The notes beneath the pieces are model-generated. The model saw only the letters and a list, made by a program, of their open reading frames with translations, had not been told where the DNA came from and did not search any database. 64,000 bases of DNA from Flavobacterium sp. IMCC34852 (GTDB taxonomy: Bacteria; Bacteroidota; Bacteroidia; Flavobacteriales; Flavobacteriaceae), in assembly GCF_030643905.1 (NCBI RefSeq), contig NZ_CP121446.1, positions 868,001-932,000 of the forward strand, written 5' to 3'. The position numbers and the translations under genes were made by a program. Every line of letters begins with the position of its first letter. The first letter of the stretch is position 1. This document shows, piece after piece, positions 8,409-17,718 of the stretch.

Positions 8409-10389
8409 ATTTAAATTTTGCCTGCGCCAAATAAGTTTCAAAAGCCATATTTTTCTTTTTGGCGTCAAAAAACAGTTGCAATAAAGCTTCTTTTGTGGTT
8501 ACATTTTTGACCAAATTTTCAATCACAACTTTATCAGTCGCTGTTTTCAAGTAAGCATTGATTTTGTGGTTTAGAATAGGTACCAAGTAGAGTTTATACT
8601 TTGGGTTTTTAGAAGTGACTTTAATCTCATTAATCAAAGCATAAGCTTTGTCAAATTCTTTTTTATTGTAGTATAGCGCTGCTAAATTGAGTTTGGCCTC
8701 ATCAAACTCCTTAGAAATTTTCAAGGCATCATTATACAAGGCAACGGCTTCCTCTATTTTCCCATTGGCTTGATAAGTACTGGCTAAATTGGTTATTACT
8801 TGAATATTGTATGGCGTTAATTGGTAAGCTTTTTCAAAGCAAATTTGACTTTCCACAATGCGGTTTTCATTAAAATGCGCAATACCTTCATACCATGTTA
8901 AAGGCATAGAAGTGTTGTCAAGAGGATAAAAATAATGGTTGGCCTTTTGGGTTTCATAAATGGTTTCACTCCAGTTTTTGTTGGCTCTGGCAGCATACAT
9001 TTTTACTGCGTGTTGTTCGCCGTTGAATCGGTAAAATGAGACTAAAAAAGAATAGCCAATAGGAACCAACAACAACCAAAGCCATGATTTGTAATTCTTT
9101 GTCGTATAAGCAACAGATTTGCAATAAGCCGAAGCAACAATGGCCAAAAGCAGCATAACTATGACTTGGTGTTCGATTCTTTCGTAAGGAAAATCGAAAA
9201 AAGCAATCACTAAATAGCCAATCAAAGTACTGAGAATAAAGAAGAATTTCCATTTTTCTTTGGAGTCGGTTGTGCTTTTGATGAGCGAATACAATTGGTA
9301 AAAAATCGCCCCAAAAATCATTAAGTAAGCCAGTAATCCCAAAATTCCCGTTTCGCAAAGTATCCAAATAAAATCATTATGAGGTCTTTGTAGAGTGCTT
9401 TCACCGTTTGCTGTGGCGTAATCATCAAAGCGATTCAAGCCATATTTCGGAAAAAGAATTTGCCAATTGCCTAAGCCGACGCCTAATAAGGGATTTTCTT
9501 TTGCCATTTGCATGGAGTTTTCCCAAAATAAGATTCGGCTCTCGAGTGTTTTTGAATCCGATAAGCGGTAAAGATATTGTTGGGTTATATCGGTGGATGA
9601 GGATTTCAGATTGGCAATTTTGTTTTCTAAGTAGAATTTATAAGACCCGAATAAAAGCAGCAATACACTTATACCGGAAATCAAAAAATAACGCTTTTTA
9701 ATCGTGAAGTGCTCTTTGATTTTGTAACAAATCAGCAGGGTGAAGAAAATAAAACAAGCCAACAAAACAACTCTGGTTCTTACGGTTATCAAAACAAACA
9801 GAGTTGAAAGTATCGCGCCAATTGACAAGAAACGCATTGTTTTACCTTGTTGTAATCCTGTAAAATAAAAAGGCAGACAGAGGAACAGTATAGAAGAAAG
9901 CAAATTCTTATTAGCTGAAGTTCCTTTGATAACCTCAATTTTTCGGAGTAAATGTTGCCCTTGTTGCGCCTTATTGATAATGTCAAAAAAGGAGAAAAAC
10001 AATGAAATTACACCGAAAACAATGACTGCTACGATGAGTTGGTTTAGTCTGATCAGGTTGTTATAAAGCAAAAGCGTGGTGAGTAAAAAGAAGGTAAACA
10101 ACACCGCTAATTTTGACAAAACAGCATGGCTTTCGCCGGCTATATTGGAAGTAAAGAGCGCTATAAAATTAAGCGTCAAAAAAACGGTAATCGCCAAGAA
10201 AAGTGGCGTTTTGAAAGGAAACAATATTGCTTTCTTTTGCCAAATCAAGACCATAATTATTGCCAAAAGAAAAAAGGTTAGCAAAATTTGTCTCGGAATC
10301 AAAACAGGATCAATAATGGATGTAGAAAAGACTATAGGCAATAACAATAAAAACCCGAAGTATAATTTCTCAATTTGATTATCGCCCAT
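8407..10389 (-). CDS. O-antigen ligase family protein with C-terminal TPR repeats
   Basis: A 660-residue polytopic membrane protein. About ten to twelve hydrophobic helices fill residues 10-440. The Wzy/WaaL-type periplasmic segment contains ESRILFWENSMQMAKENPLLGVGLGNWQ and QRPHNDFIWILCETGILGLLAY, the pattern of the O-antigen ligase domain. From about residue 480 to 620 the sequence becomes soluble and TPR-like (ESQICFEKAYQLTPYNIQVI, AVALYNDALKISKEFDEAKL). The family transfers or polymerises glycans onto lipid or protein acceptors at the periplasmic face. The acceptor here is not determinable. Glycoprotein or lipopolysaccharide glycosylation are both possible. Confidence 0.85.
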   Translation of the reverse strand: MGDNQIEKLYFGFLLLLPIVFSTSIIDPVLIPRQILLTFFLLAIIMVLIWQKKAILFPFKTPLFLAITVFLTLNFIALFTSNIAGESHAVLSKLAVLFTFFLLTTLLLYNNLIRLNQLIVAVIVFGVISLFFSFFDIINKAQQGQHLLRKIEVIKGTSANKNLLSSILFLCLPFYFTGLQQGKTMRFLSIGAILSTLFVLITVRTRVVLLACFIFFTLLICYKIKEHFTIKKRYFLISGISVLLLLFGSYKFYLENKIANLKSSSTDITQQYLYRLSDSKTLESRILFWENSMQMAKENPLLGVGLGNWQILFPKYGLNRFDDYATANGESTLQRPHNDFIWILCETGILGLLAYLMIFGAIFYQLYSLIKSTTDSKEKWKFFFILSTLIGYLVIAFFDFPYERIEHQVIVMLLLAIVASAYCKSVAYTTKNYKSWLWLLLVPIGYSFLVSFYRFNGEQHAVKMYAARANKNWSETIYETQKANHYFYPLDNTSMPLTWYEGIAHFNENRIVESQICFEKAYQLTPYNIQVITNLASTYQANGKIEEAVALYNDALKISKEFDEAKLNLAALYYNKKEFDKAYALINEIKVTSKNPKYKLYLVPILNHKINAYLKTATDKVVIENLVKNVTTKEALLQLFFDAKKKNMAFETYLAQAKFK

Positions 10390-10408
10390 AATTTTGCTGT
10401 TTGTCTTT

Positions 10409-10416
10409 CAAAAGTA
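10409..10416 (-). promoter_or_regulatory. -7 promoter element of the O-antigen-ligase/TPR gene
   Basis: The minus strand reads TACTTTTG (plus 10409-10416), 20 bases upstream of the start codon. Confidence 0.5.
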
Positions 10417-10430
10417 AACATTATTGGTAT

Positions 10431-10464
10431 AAAAAAAGTCCTGCTAATAAACTTAACAGGACTT
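10431..10464 (-). terminator. hemD operon terminator
   Basis: AAGTCCTG (10436-10443) pairs with CAGGACTT (10457-10464). On the minus strand the second arm runs into seven T residues, 20 bases beyond the hemD stop codon. Confidence 0.75.
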
Positions 10465-10484
10465 AGGGTAAATATTTTTAAAAT

Positions 10485-11243
10485 CTATTTTCCTTTATTG
10501 GCGTCAGCGATATATTTTTCCAAAGCCATAGTCATCGAAGGTGTCTCCGGAGTTGGTGCTAGGATGTCAATTCGCAAACCATGTTCTAAAGCTTCTTTCT
10601 GAGTTGTACTTCCAAAAACTGCAATACGGGTGTTGTTTTGCTTAAAGTCGGGGAAGTTTTTGAATAGGGATTTGATTCCGGTTGGACTAAAGAAAGCCAA
10701 AACATCATAATATACATCGGCTAGATCAGACAAGTCGCTCATCACGGTTTTGTAAAAAGTAGCTTGAGTCCAATCTACTTTTAAATTGTTTAGCGTTTGC
10801 GGCACGTCATAATTCAATTGGTCAGAAGCCGGCAACAAGAATTTCTCTTCTTTGTATTTTTTGATCAATGGAGATAAATCAACAAAGTCTTTTTGACCCA
10901 CATAAATCTTGCGTTTTCTGTACACTACATATTTCTGTAAGTAAAAAGCAATCGCTTCGGATTGACAAAAATATTTTAAATCTTCGGGTACTTTATAACG
11001 CATTTCTTCCGCCACTCTAAAGAAATGATCTACCGAATTTCTGCTGGTCAAGATTATGGCCGTATAGTTGTTGAGGTCAATTTTCTGAGCTCTAACGTCT
11101 TTCGCACTAACACCTTCTACATGTATAAACGAGCGGAAATCAACTTTTACTTTGTGTTTTTGTTGCAAATCAAAATAAGGTGAATTCTCTACCTTGGGTT
11201 CCGGTTGCGATACCAGAATTGTTTTCACTTTCAAATTTGACAT
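10485..11243 (-). CDS. hemD: Uroporphyrinogen-III synthase
   Basis: A 252-residue HemD-family protein, predicted to cyclise hydroxymethylbilane to uroporphyrinogen III in tetrapyrrole synthesis. The sequence shows the two-lobed alpha/beta pattern. It begins TILVSQPEP, continues with AIILTSRNSVDHFF at the end of the first lobe, and in the second lobe carries DVLAFFSPTGIKSLFKNFP and IAVFGSTTQKEALEHGLRIDILAPTPETPSM, which match the family's conserved S/T-P-G and C-terminal PTPE blocks. The family is poorly conserved at sequence level. It starts one base after the stop codon of the DUF4271 gene, so the two form an operon. Confidence 0.88.
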   Translation of the reverse strand: MSNLKVKTILVSQPEPKVENSPYFDLQQKHKVKVDFRSFIHVEGVSAKDVRAQKIDLNNYTAIILTSRNSVDHFFRVAEEMRYKVPEDLKYFCQSEAIAFYLQKYVVYRKRKIYVGQKDFVDLSPLIKKYKEEKFLLPASDQLNYDVPQTLNNLKVDWTQATFYKTVMSDLSDLADVYYDVLAFFSPTGIKSLFKNFPDFKQNNTRIAVFGSTTQKEALEHGLRIDILAPTPETPSMTMALEKYIADANKGK

Positions 11244-11244
11244 T

Positions 11245-11919
11245 TTAATGCGCTAAATTTTTTGTAATCAAATAATATATAAAATAGTACGGTGCTATTT
11301 CAAGTGCGCAAAGATACAAAATAAAATAAAACAACTTCCCGATAATTAAGTTTTGATAAATCTTCAAAGAAACCAAATAAGAATACAAGTTTATTATTAA
11401 AATGACACCAATAATGCAAAAAACTAAAACATTTGATGAAGTATCGTTATAAAACAGGTAGATGTTTACCGGTAACAGTAGCAATCCGATAAAGGTTCGG
11501 TAGCTTACTTTCTGTAAATTGAGCTGTTCGGTAAATTCTTCGATGTTAAATACCGTAGCAATTATCTTTTCAATCAAAAATTTAGAAAGAACAAACACGC
11601 CGAAGAAAGTAAAAATTCGAATAAAAAGAACCCAATCTGTTTTAGAAACATAGCCAAAATGACTCAACACCAGCTGAATAAAAAACGAAAAGGAAATTAC
11701 TTGAACAATAAACAAAAGAATAGTAAATCCACTCATCAAGTGAGAAGTGTCTTTGTACATTTTGATGTACTTGTCCGAAACTAAAATCTTCAGAAAATCA
11801 TTGAACCTGGTTTCAAAAGCGGTTCGCGTAATGGCAATCAAAGCAAATGAAAAAACAAAAAGAAAGGTAGCCCAATCTTTAGCTTCTAAAACTCTCGGCG
11901 ATAAAACGGTTTCAATCAT
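11245..11919 (-). CDS. DUF4271 domain-containing membrane protein
   Basis: A 224-residue membrane protein of the Bacteroidota-specific DUF4271 family. Six or so hydrophobic segments run between residues 17 and 218. The ETRFNDFLKILVSDKYIK segment after the first helix and the SYRTFIGLLLLPVNIYLFY segment are recognisable family features. It lies directly upstream of hemD. That adjacency suggests, without proving, a link to haem synthesis or membrane delivery. No catalytic motif is seen. Confidence 0.85.
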   Translation of the reverse strand: MIETVLSPRVLEAKDWATFLFVFSFALIAITRTAFETRFNDFLKILVSDKYIKMYKDTSHLMSGFTILLFIVQVISFSFFIQLVLSHFGYVSKTDWVLFIRIFTFFGVFVLSKFLIEKIIATVFNIEEFTEQLNLQKVSYRTFIGLLLLPVNIYLFYNDTSSNVLVFCIIGVILIINLYSYLVSLKIYQNLIIGKLFYFILYLCALEIAPYYFIYYLITKNLAH

Positions 11920-11995
11920 AATTCCGACAAAATTACTAATTTTTTATTTGTTAAATTATTATATAATTATTAAGATTATGCGCTGATAAAAAGTT

Positions 11996-12003
11996 TATTT
12001 TTG
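11996..12003 (+). promoter_or_regulatory. -7 promoter element of the GT2/pyrC operon
   Basis: TATTTTTG, an exact TAnnTTTG match 23 bases before the start codon at 12027. Confidence 0.5.
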
Positions 12004-12026
12004 CAACGAAGTATCACTGTATCTAT

Positions 12027-12752
12027 ATGAGCGACGGCATTGTAATTATTCCTACCTATAACGAAATTGAAAACATCGAAAGTATTATTCGTGCGGTTTT
12101 TGCCTTGCCGAAGACTTTTCACATTTTAATTGTGGATGATAATTCACCCGATAAAACGGCCGACAAAGTAACCGAATTGCAAAAGGAGTTTCCCAATCAA
12201 TTGTTTTTGGCCTTAAGAAAGAAAAAAGCCGGATTAGGAACAGCTTATGTACACGGATTTAAATGGGCATTGCAAAATGACTATAAGTATATTTTTGAAA
12301 TGGACGCCGATTTCTCGCATAACCCAAATGACTTGGAAAAATTATACGATGCCTGTCATAATCACGGAGCCGATTTGGCTATTGGTTCGCGATATGTTAC
12401 CGGAGTTAATGTAGTGAATTGGCCGTTGAGTCGTGTATTGTTGTCTTATTTTGCTTCGGTTTATGTTAGAATGATTACCGGAATGAAAATCATGGATGCG
12501 ACCGCCGGATTTATTTGTTACCGACGCGAAGTGTTAGAAAAAGTAAATTTAGATGCCATAAAATTCATTGGTTACGCTTTCCAAATAGAAATGAAATATC
12601 GGGCTTTTGCCAAAAATTTCAACATCCAGGAAGTACCGGTTATTTTTACCGACAGAACTAAAGGACAATCTAAAATGAGTGGTGCCATTATCAAAGAAGC
12701 CATCTTTGGCGTAATTTCGCTGAGATTCAGAAAGTTTTTAAACCGATTATAA
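12027..12752 (+). CDS. Polyprenol-phosphate mannosyltransferase-like glycosyltransferase (GT2)
   Basis: A 241-residue single-domain GT2 enzyme like dolichol-phosphate-mannose synthase. It probably transfers a hexose from a nucleotide sugar to a polyprenyl phosphate at the cytoplasmic face. The nucleotide-binding IVDDNSPDKTADKV lies at residues 35-48 and the metal-binding DAD at 93-95 (EMDADFSHNP). IGSRYVTG and the acceptor-loop RTKGQSKMSG come later. No C-terminal membrane domain is present, so it resembles the soluble DPM1 type. It precedes pyrC by 12 bases. Confidence 0.9.
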   Translation: MSDGIVIIPTYNEIENIESIIRAVFALPKTFHILIVDDNSPDKTADKVTELQKEFPNQLFLALRKKKAGLGTAYVHGFKWALQNDYKYIFEMDADFSHNPNDLEKLYDACHNHGADLAIGSRYVTGVNVVNWPLSRVLLSYFASVYVRMITGMKIMDATAGFICYRREVLEKVNLDAIKFIGYAFQIEMKYRAFAKNFNIQEVPVIFTDRTKGQSKMSGAIIKEAIFGVISLRFRKFLNRL

Positions 12753-12764
12753 AAATACTCTAAA

Positions 12765-14105
12765 ATGAATACCGTTTTAATTAAGAATGCCAAAATTGTA
12801 AATGAAGGAAAGATTGTAGAAGGCGATGTTTTGATTGAAAACGAATTTATAGTCGAAATAGCCGAAAGTATCAGTCCAAAGGCGGTGAATTGTAAAATCA
12901 TCGACGCTGAAGGGCAATATTTAATCCCGGGAGCCATTGACGACCAAGTGCATTTTCGCGAACCGGGATTAACCCATAAGGGTAATATTGCTTCAGAAAG
13001 TCGGGCCGCCGTTGCCGGAGGAATCACTTCATTTATTGAGCAACCCAACACGGTTCCGAATGCCGTTACTCAAGAACTTCTGGAAGATAAATACCAAATT
13101 GCTTCTAAAACATCCTATGCGAATTATTCGTTTATGATGGGCGGTACCAATGATAATTTGGAAGAAGTATTGAAAACCAACCCGAAAAATGTAGCCGGAA
13201 TCAAGTTGTTTCTAGGTTCATCAACGGGAAATATGTTGGTGGATAATGAGGAAACTTTAGAAAAAATATTTTCATCGACCAAAATGCTGATTGCGGTTCA
13301 CTGTGAAGATGAAGCAACCATTAAAACCAATTTGGAACGGTATAAATTGCAGTTTGGGGAAGATATTCCGGTGGAATGTCATCACTTAATTCGCAGTGAA
13401 GAAGCTTGTTATTTGTCTTCCTCAAAAGCGATTGCCTTGGCTAAGAAAACCGGAGCGAGATTGCATGTTTTTCATTTGTCAACGGCAAAAGAAATGGATT
13501 TGTTTACCAATAAAATCCCGTTGGAAGAAAAACAAATTACAGCCGAAGTTTGCATACATCACTTATGGTTTTCAAATGAAGATTACAAAACCAAAGGCAA
13601 TTTCATCAAATGGAATCCGGCGGTAAAAACGGCTACCGACAGAGACGCGTTGTGGAAAGCTTTACTGGATGACAGAATCGATGTGATTGCTACCGATCAT
13701 GCGCCGCATACTTTAGAAGAAAAAAGCCAAAGCTATACCAAAGCGCCATCGGGAGGGCCATTGGTACAACATGCAGTAGTTGCCATGTTTGAAGCGCATC
13801 ACCAAGGCAAGATTTCGATTGAAAAAATCGTAGAGAAAATGTGTCACAATCCGGCGAAGATATTTAAAATAGAGAAACGCGGTTTTATCAAAGAAGGCTA
13901 TTATGCCGATTTGGTTTTAGTCAATACCGCTTTGCCTTGGAATGTGAAGAAAGAAAATATTTTGGCCCAATGTGGTTGGTCGCCCTTTGAAGGTTATACT
14001 TTTAAATCGAGAATTACCCATACTTTTGTGAACGGGGAATTGGTTTACAAGAACTTTAAAGTAACTGAAAATCCGGTCGGAAAACGATTGTTGTTTGACA
14101 GATAA
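12765..14105 (+). CDS. pyrC: Dihydroorotase (class I, amidohydrolase superfamily)
   Basis: A 446-residue amidohydrolase predicted to interconvert N-carbamoyl-aspartate and dihydroorotate in pyrimidine synthesis. Family blocks are present: FREPGLTHKGNIASES at 64-79, LFLGSSTGNMLVDNEE, AVHCEDE, HVFHLSTAKEMD and the catalytic IDVIATDHAPHT. The usual HxH metal motif reads DQVHF at 60-64, so the first histidine is glutamine (Q61) and H63 is kept. This substitution is noted as a finding. Start chosen at the first ATG, 12 bases after the GT2 gene. The next gene starts 10 bases after its stop codon. Confidence 0.9.
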   Translation: MNTVLIKNAKIVNEGKIVEGDVLIENEFIVEIAESISPKAVNCKIIDAEGQYLIPGAIDDQVHFREPGLTHKGNIASESRAAVAGGITSFIEQPNTVPNAVTQELLEDKYQIASKTSYANYSFMMGGTNDNLEEVLKTNPKNVAGIKLFLGSSTGNMLVDNEETLEKIFSSTKMLIAVHCEDEATIKTNLERYKLQFGEDIPVECHHLIRSEEACYLSSSKAIALAKKTGARLHVFHLSTAKEMDLFTNKIPLEEKQITAEVCIHHLWFSNEDYKTKGNFIKWNPAVKTATDRDALWKALLDDRIDVIATDHAPHTLEEKSQSYTKAPSGGPLVQHAVVAMFEAHHQGKISIEKIVEKMCHNPAKIFKIEKRGFIKEGYYADLVLVNTALPWNVKKENILAQCGWSPFEGYTFKSRITHTFVNGELVYKNFKVTENPVGKRLLFDR

Positions 14106-14115
14106 AAGAGAAAAT

Positions 14116-14493
14116 ATGAAAAAGAGTATATTGTTTTGTTTATTGTTTTCGCTAATCAGTTGTAAAAGCACCGTGGAGAAGCCTGAAAAACTAATTGAGA
14201 AAGACAAGATGGTCGATATTTTGTATGATCTCTCTTTGTTGGAAGCCATCAAATCTCAAAATATTAATGGTGGTATCAGCAATGAAAGTGCCAATGACTA
14301 TCTCTATAAGAAATATAAAATCGACAGTATTCAATTGGTTCAAAACAACAAATATTATGCAGCCGATGTGGAAGAGTACAAAAAAATGTTTGAAGAAGTA
14401 AAAAGCAGGTTAGCAAAACAAACCCAAGAACCGGGAGCTAATCCGGCACCGACTAACGGACCGCCAAATGCAGACACTCCCCAAATTCAATAA
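14116..14493 (+). CDS. DUF4296 domain lipoprotein
   Basis: A 125-residue lipoprotein of the Bacteroidota DUF4296 family. The signal peptide ends in a lipobox-like LISC (cysteine near residue 16). The domain MVDILYDLSLLEAIK...NDYLYKKYKIDSIQLVQNNKYYA is a helical repeat-like unit, and the C-terminus is a Pro/Asn/Thr-rich tail. The ATG at 14116 was chosen over the in-frame start at 14095, because only the former gives a proper signal peptide. Function is unknown. Confidence 0.85.
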   Translation: MKKSILFCLLFSLISCKSTVEKPEKLIEKDKMVDILYDLSLLEAIKSQNINGGISNESANDYLYKKYKIDSIQLVQNNKYYAADVEEYKKMFEEVKSRLAKQTQEPGANPAPTNGPPNADTPQIQ

Positions 14494-14495
14494 TC

Positions 14496-15488
14496 TTAAC
14501 GGAAATCGGTTACTTCCTGAACCACCGAATCAATGCTTTGAAACTCAAAATTCAGAGCATTTTTTATTTTGTCATTGGAGATAATATCATCAGATAATAT
14601 GGCGTTAACACTATATTTAGACAGTTGTCTTTTGGTTCTGAAAACCGTCGCGACGAACCAATCCAAACGCCAGGCTATGGCCAGCATCCAAGGTTTGGCT
14701 TCTGTTTTTGGTTTTTTGGCCTTTAGTTTTTCGGCTATGGTATAAATTACCTCTTTGAAAGTCAGGTTTTCGGCAATGATGGAGAATCTTTCGCCTGAAA
14801 TATTGCTTTGCATTAAAGCAATCATGATTTTCACAACATCGGTAACGCCAACGTAGCCGGTGGAACCCTTGGTGTAAAACGGGAATCCTTTTTTAACAGC
14901 AGAAAAGAAAACACTGCTTCCTTGTCCCCAAAAGCCTGTTCCGAAAATCACGCCCGGATTGACAATAACGACTTGCAAACCTTCTTGTTGCCCGCGCCAA
15001 ATTTCCATTTCGGCACCGTATTTTGAGATGGCGTAATCGCTGTGTGGCGCTTCGGGATTCCATTCTGTTTCTTCGGTGATTTGTTTTTCGTGAGGTTTTA
15101 AGTCGCCCAAAGCGGCAATCGAACTCACATGACAAAGTTTTTTGATGTTATAAGCCAAACAAAAATTAACAATGTTAGCCGTGCCTTCGATGTTGGTTTT
15201 TCGTAGGCGGTCTTCGTCTTTAGGGTCGTACGAAATCAAAGCGGCGCAGTGGTAAACGCACTCTATATTTTGAAAGGCAATTTCTAAGGACGGAATGTCG
15301 ATGATATCGGCTTCAACCCATTCGATTTTATTGAATAAAGCTTCTTTTTGGTACAGTCGGAAAAGCGATTTGGTTTTGTCAATGTTTTTTTGATTTCGAT
15401 AAATGGCACGAATTTTTGCTTCACTTTCTGCTAATTGCAGCAGCAAATGTGAGCCAACTAAACCTGTTCCGCCTGTGACTAAAATCAT
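14496..15488 (-). CDS. NAD-dependent epimerase/dehydratase family protein (extended SDR)
   Basis: A 330-residue extended short-chain dehydrogenase. The Rossmann motif GGTGLVG lies at residues 6-12, and the YxxxK catalytic pair is Y152/K156 in SDYAISKYGAE, with S122/S123 of HVSSIAALG before it. The C-terminal part contains the substrate-binding VNPGVIFGTG segment and a Trp-rich region. Substrate is not clear. Nucleotide-sugar epimerase or dihydroflavonol-reductase-like activity are both possible. It is convergent with the DUF4296 gene, with only 2 bases between the stop codons. Confidence 0.88.
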   Translation of the reverse strand: MILVTGGTGLVGSHLLLQLAESEAKIRAIYRNQKNIDKTKSLFRLYQKEALFNKIEWVEADIIDIPSLEIAFQNIECVYHCAALISYDPKDEDRLRKTNIEGTANIVNFCLAYNIKKLCHVSSIAALGDLKPHEKQITEETEWNPEAPHSDYAISKYGAEMEIWRGQQEGLQVVIVNPGVIFGTGFWGQGSSVFFSAVKKGFPFYTKGSTGYVGVTDVVKIMIALMQSNISGERFSIIAENLTFKEVIYTIAEKLKAKKPKTEAKPWMLAIAWRLDWFVATVFRTKRQLSKYSVNAILSDDIISNDKIKNALNFEFQSIDSVVQEVTDFR

Positions 15489-15493
15489 GTCGC

Positions 15494-15530
15494 TAAATTA
15501 CGAATTACAAATTACGAATTATGAATTATT
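15494..15530. repeat. AT-rich microrepeat (AATTACGA-type)
   Basis: Four imperfect copies of AATTACGA/AATTACA/AATTATGA follow one another in the gap between the epimerase gene and tyrS. Confidence 0.6.
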
Positions 15531-15561
15531 TTGTGCTTCTAAGCAAGCGGAAAGACTTTCT

Positions 15562-15643
15562 TTTAGCCCTGATTGTAGCGACTACCGCGTAGTGCGGAAA
15601 GCAGGAACACGGATTACTGATAAATCCCGAGCCTTTCGCTCCT
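15562..15643 (+). repeat. Palindromic intergenic repeat, family 1, copy B2
   Basis: Begins TTTAGCCCTGATTGTAGCG, carries an inner CTACCGCGTAG palindrome (about 15582-15592), then GCGGAAAGCAGGAA, and ends CCTTTCGCTCC. It shares edge blocks with copies at 2530 (inverted), 3481, 36819 (inverted) and 58876 (inverted). Confidence 0.7.
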
Positions 15644-15660
15644 AAATAATCAATTCTCAT

Positions 15661-15668
15661 TATATTTG
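15661..15668 (+). promoter_or_regulatory. -7 promoter element of tyrS
   Basis: TATATTTG, an exact TAnnTTTG match. The start codon at 15687 lies 19 bases downstream, so the leader would be very short. Confidence 0.6.
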
Positions 15669-15686
15669 CGCAAATTTGATTACACA

Positions 15687-16982
15687 ATGAGAAATTTAGT
15701 AGCAGAATTGCAATGGCGTGGCTTGGTTCACGATATGATGCCCGGAACTGAGGAGCAACTTTTAAAGGAAATGACCACGACTTATATTGGGTTTGACCCA
15801 ACCAGTGATTCGTTGCATATTGGGAGTTTGGTGCCGATTATTTTGTTGGTTCACTTAGAAAAATTTGGGCACAAGCCGATTGCTTTGGTTGGTGGTGCTA
15901 CGGGTATGATTGGCGATCCATCGGGGAAATCGGATGAGCGAAACTTGTTGGATGAAGCGACTTTGGAGAAAAATGTGGCCGGAATCAAAGCGGTGTTGTC
16001 TCGATTTTTAGATTTTAATTCGACTGCTGCTAATGCTCCGATTTTAGTGAACAACTATGATTGGATGAAGGATTTTTCGTTTATCAATTTTGCGCGTGAT
16101 GTAGGTAAAAGAATTACCGTGAACTACATGATGGCGAAGGATTCGGTGAAGAAACGTTTGAGCGGAGAAAGCGGTGAAGGCATGAGTTTTACTGAGTTTA
16201 CGTACCAATTGATTCAAGGGTACGATTTCCATCACTTATACAAAACCCACCACTGTTTGTTGCAAATGGGTGGTTCAGACCAATGGGGAAATATTACCAC
16301 GGGAACGGAATTAGTCCGCAGAATGAATGGCGAAGGTGCGAAAGCTTACGCGATGACTTGTCCGTTAATCACGAAAGCTGACGGTTCTAAGTTTGGGAAA
16401 TCTGAAGGCGGGAATGTTTGGCTGACGGCTGATAAGACTTCGGTGTACAAGTTCTACCAATTTTGGTTGAACACTACCGATGTTGATGCGGAGAAATACA
16501 TTAAGATTTTTACGTTTTTAGATAAAGAAACCATTGATGCTTTGATTGCTGAGCACCAAACGGCACCGCATTTGCGTGTGTTGCAGAAACGTTTGGCGGA
16601 AGAAGTAACTACTTTTGTTCACGGGAAAGAAGAATTGGAGAAAGCGGTTTTTGCTTCGGGAGCTTTTTTTAGTCCGACTATGGATGATTTGAAAAAACTG
16701 GACACCAAGACTTTCTTAGAAGTTTTTGAAGGCGTTCCGCAAGCGGAAGTAGCGAAGTCAGATTTAGCAAATGGTTTGGATATGATTGCAGCGCTTTCGG
16801 CTAAGACCGGTTTCTTGGCTTCGAATAGTGATGCGCGTCGCGAGTTGCAACAGAATTCGATTTCGCTGAACAAAGAAAAAGTGGCGGCAGATTATTTAAT
16901 CACAGAAAAAGACTTAATCAACGGTCAGTTTTTGATGTTGCAAAAAGGAAAGAAGAATTACTATTTGATCAAAGTGATATAA
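15687..16982 (+). CDS. tyrS: Tyrosyl-tRNA synthetase
   Basis: A 431-residue class I synthetase that attaches tyrosine to tRNA-Tyr. The HIGH-like motif is HIGS at residues 44-47, and [12 protein letters not shown] before it binds [11 protein letters not shown] contacts tyrosine, and the KMSKS-like loop is KFGKS in [12 protein letters not shown]. The C-terminal ~65 residues ([17 protein letters not shown]...) form the S4-like RNA-binding domain. The ATG at 15687 was chosen rather than the upstream TTG at 15666, since the latter would fall inside the -7 promoter element. Confidence 0.97.
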   Translation: MRNLVAELQWRGLVHDMMPGTEEQLLKEMTTTYIGFDPTSDSLHIGSLVPIILLVHLEKFGHKPIALVGGATGMIGDPSGKSDERNLLDEATLEKNVAGIKAVLSRFLDFNSTAANAPILVNNYDWMKDFSFINFARDVGKRITVNYMMAKDSVKKRLSGESGEGMSFTEFTYQLIQGYDFHHLYKTHHCLLQMGGSDQWGNITTGTELVRRMNGEGAKAYAMTCPLITKADGSKFGKSEGGNVWLTADKTSVYKFYQFWLNTTDVDAEKYIKIFTFLDKETIDALIAEHQTAPHLRVLQKRLAEEVTTFVHGKEELEKAVFASGAFFSPTMDDLKKLDTKTFLEVFEGVPQAEVAKSDLANGLDMIAALSAKTGFLASNSDARRELQQNSISLNKEKVAADYLITEKDLINGQFLMLQKGKKNYYLIKVI

Positions 16983-16983
16983 T

Positions 16984-17012
16984 AAAAAAGGAACCAATTT
17001 GGTTCCTTTTTT
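16984..17012. terminator. Bidirectional terminator between tyrS and the convergent gene
   Basis: AAAAAAGGAACC (16984-16995), loop AATTT, then GGTTCCTTTTTT (17001-17012). T tracts occur on both strands, so it can end both converging transcripts. Confidence 0.85.
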
Positions 17013-17679
17013 ATTCGCTTAAATCGATTTCCATTTTGTTGGAAGTAAACCAGCCTTTAGTTAGGACTTTGTCTTTTAATAGTTCTTTTTTTTCTTCTTC
17101 AGAAAAATTCATGAGTAGTTCTTCGGCCATCAGATTGATATGGAGTTCGAAAAAGTGTTTTTCTTTTTCTTCAATATAGTATTCGATTACATCGTTTTTA
17201 TGATATCGTTTTTTGTCCCAAGCAAATATTGCCGTTAAATATTTGGTTTCTTTGGGAGCCAATTTTTGAATATTTTCTAAGAAGCCTTCTTTTCTAATTT
17301 GAGACAATTGTTCTGGTGTTCGACTTTTCATATAATTCATCAATGAATCTGTGTATTTTTTCAATTCAGTTTCGTTTTTGAAAGAACGTATTTTTCTTTC
17401 ACCAGTAAAGATTCCGCTAACGTCAATTGAATTCTCATTCTCATAAAGCTTATAATATACAGCAGGATTTAACGAACCGGCTCCAATAGGAATCAATGAC
17501 TTGGTGTTTAAAATAAAGGAAATAGCTTTGTCACTCAGATTAGTAATATGGTATTGCAATTTGAATTCTCTTCTGCCATCCTCAGTTTCAGTAGAATTTA
17601 TAGAATCGATTTTCAATTCAATCGGTTTGGTTTGGGTAAATGCGGTAATCGAAAAAAGGAAGCAAATAATGAATTTCAT
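17011..17679 (-). CDS. Exported hypothetical protein (222 aa)
   Basis: A 222-residue protein with a signal peptide (hydrophobic residues 3-13, cleavage near TQT). The mature part starts with a predicted beta-rich domain (PIELKIDSINSTE, EFKLQYHITNLSDKAISFILNTKSL) resembling an immunoglobulin-like or DUF-type sandwich. It ends in a Lys/Glu-rich region (EEEKKELLKDK). No motif that reveals function. It stands alone between tyrS and the LuxE-like gene. Confidence 0.75.
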   Translation of the reverse strand: MKFIICFLFSITAFTQTKPIELKIDSINSTETEDGRREFKLQYHITNLSDKAISFILNTKSLIPIGAGSLNPAVYYKLYENENSIDVSGIFTGERKIRSFKNETELKKYTDSLMNYMKSRTPEQLSQIRKEGFLENIQKLAPKETKYLTAIFAWDKKRYHKNDVIEYYIEEKEKHFFELHINLMAEELLMNFSEEEKKELLKDKVLTKGWFTSNKMEIDLSE

Positions 17680-17718
17680 GGCTTTGATTTTTATAGAAAC
17701 GCAAAAAAACGAATTTTA

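Noticed and set aside
15666..15686. Upstream TTG start of tyrS
   Set aside because: It would begin inside the -7 promoter element TATATTTG. The ATG at 15687 begins the conserved protein.
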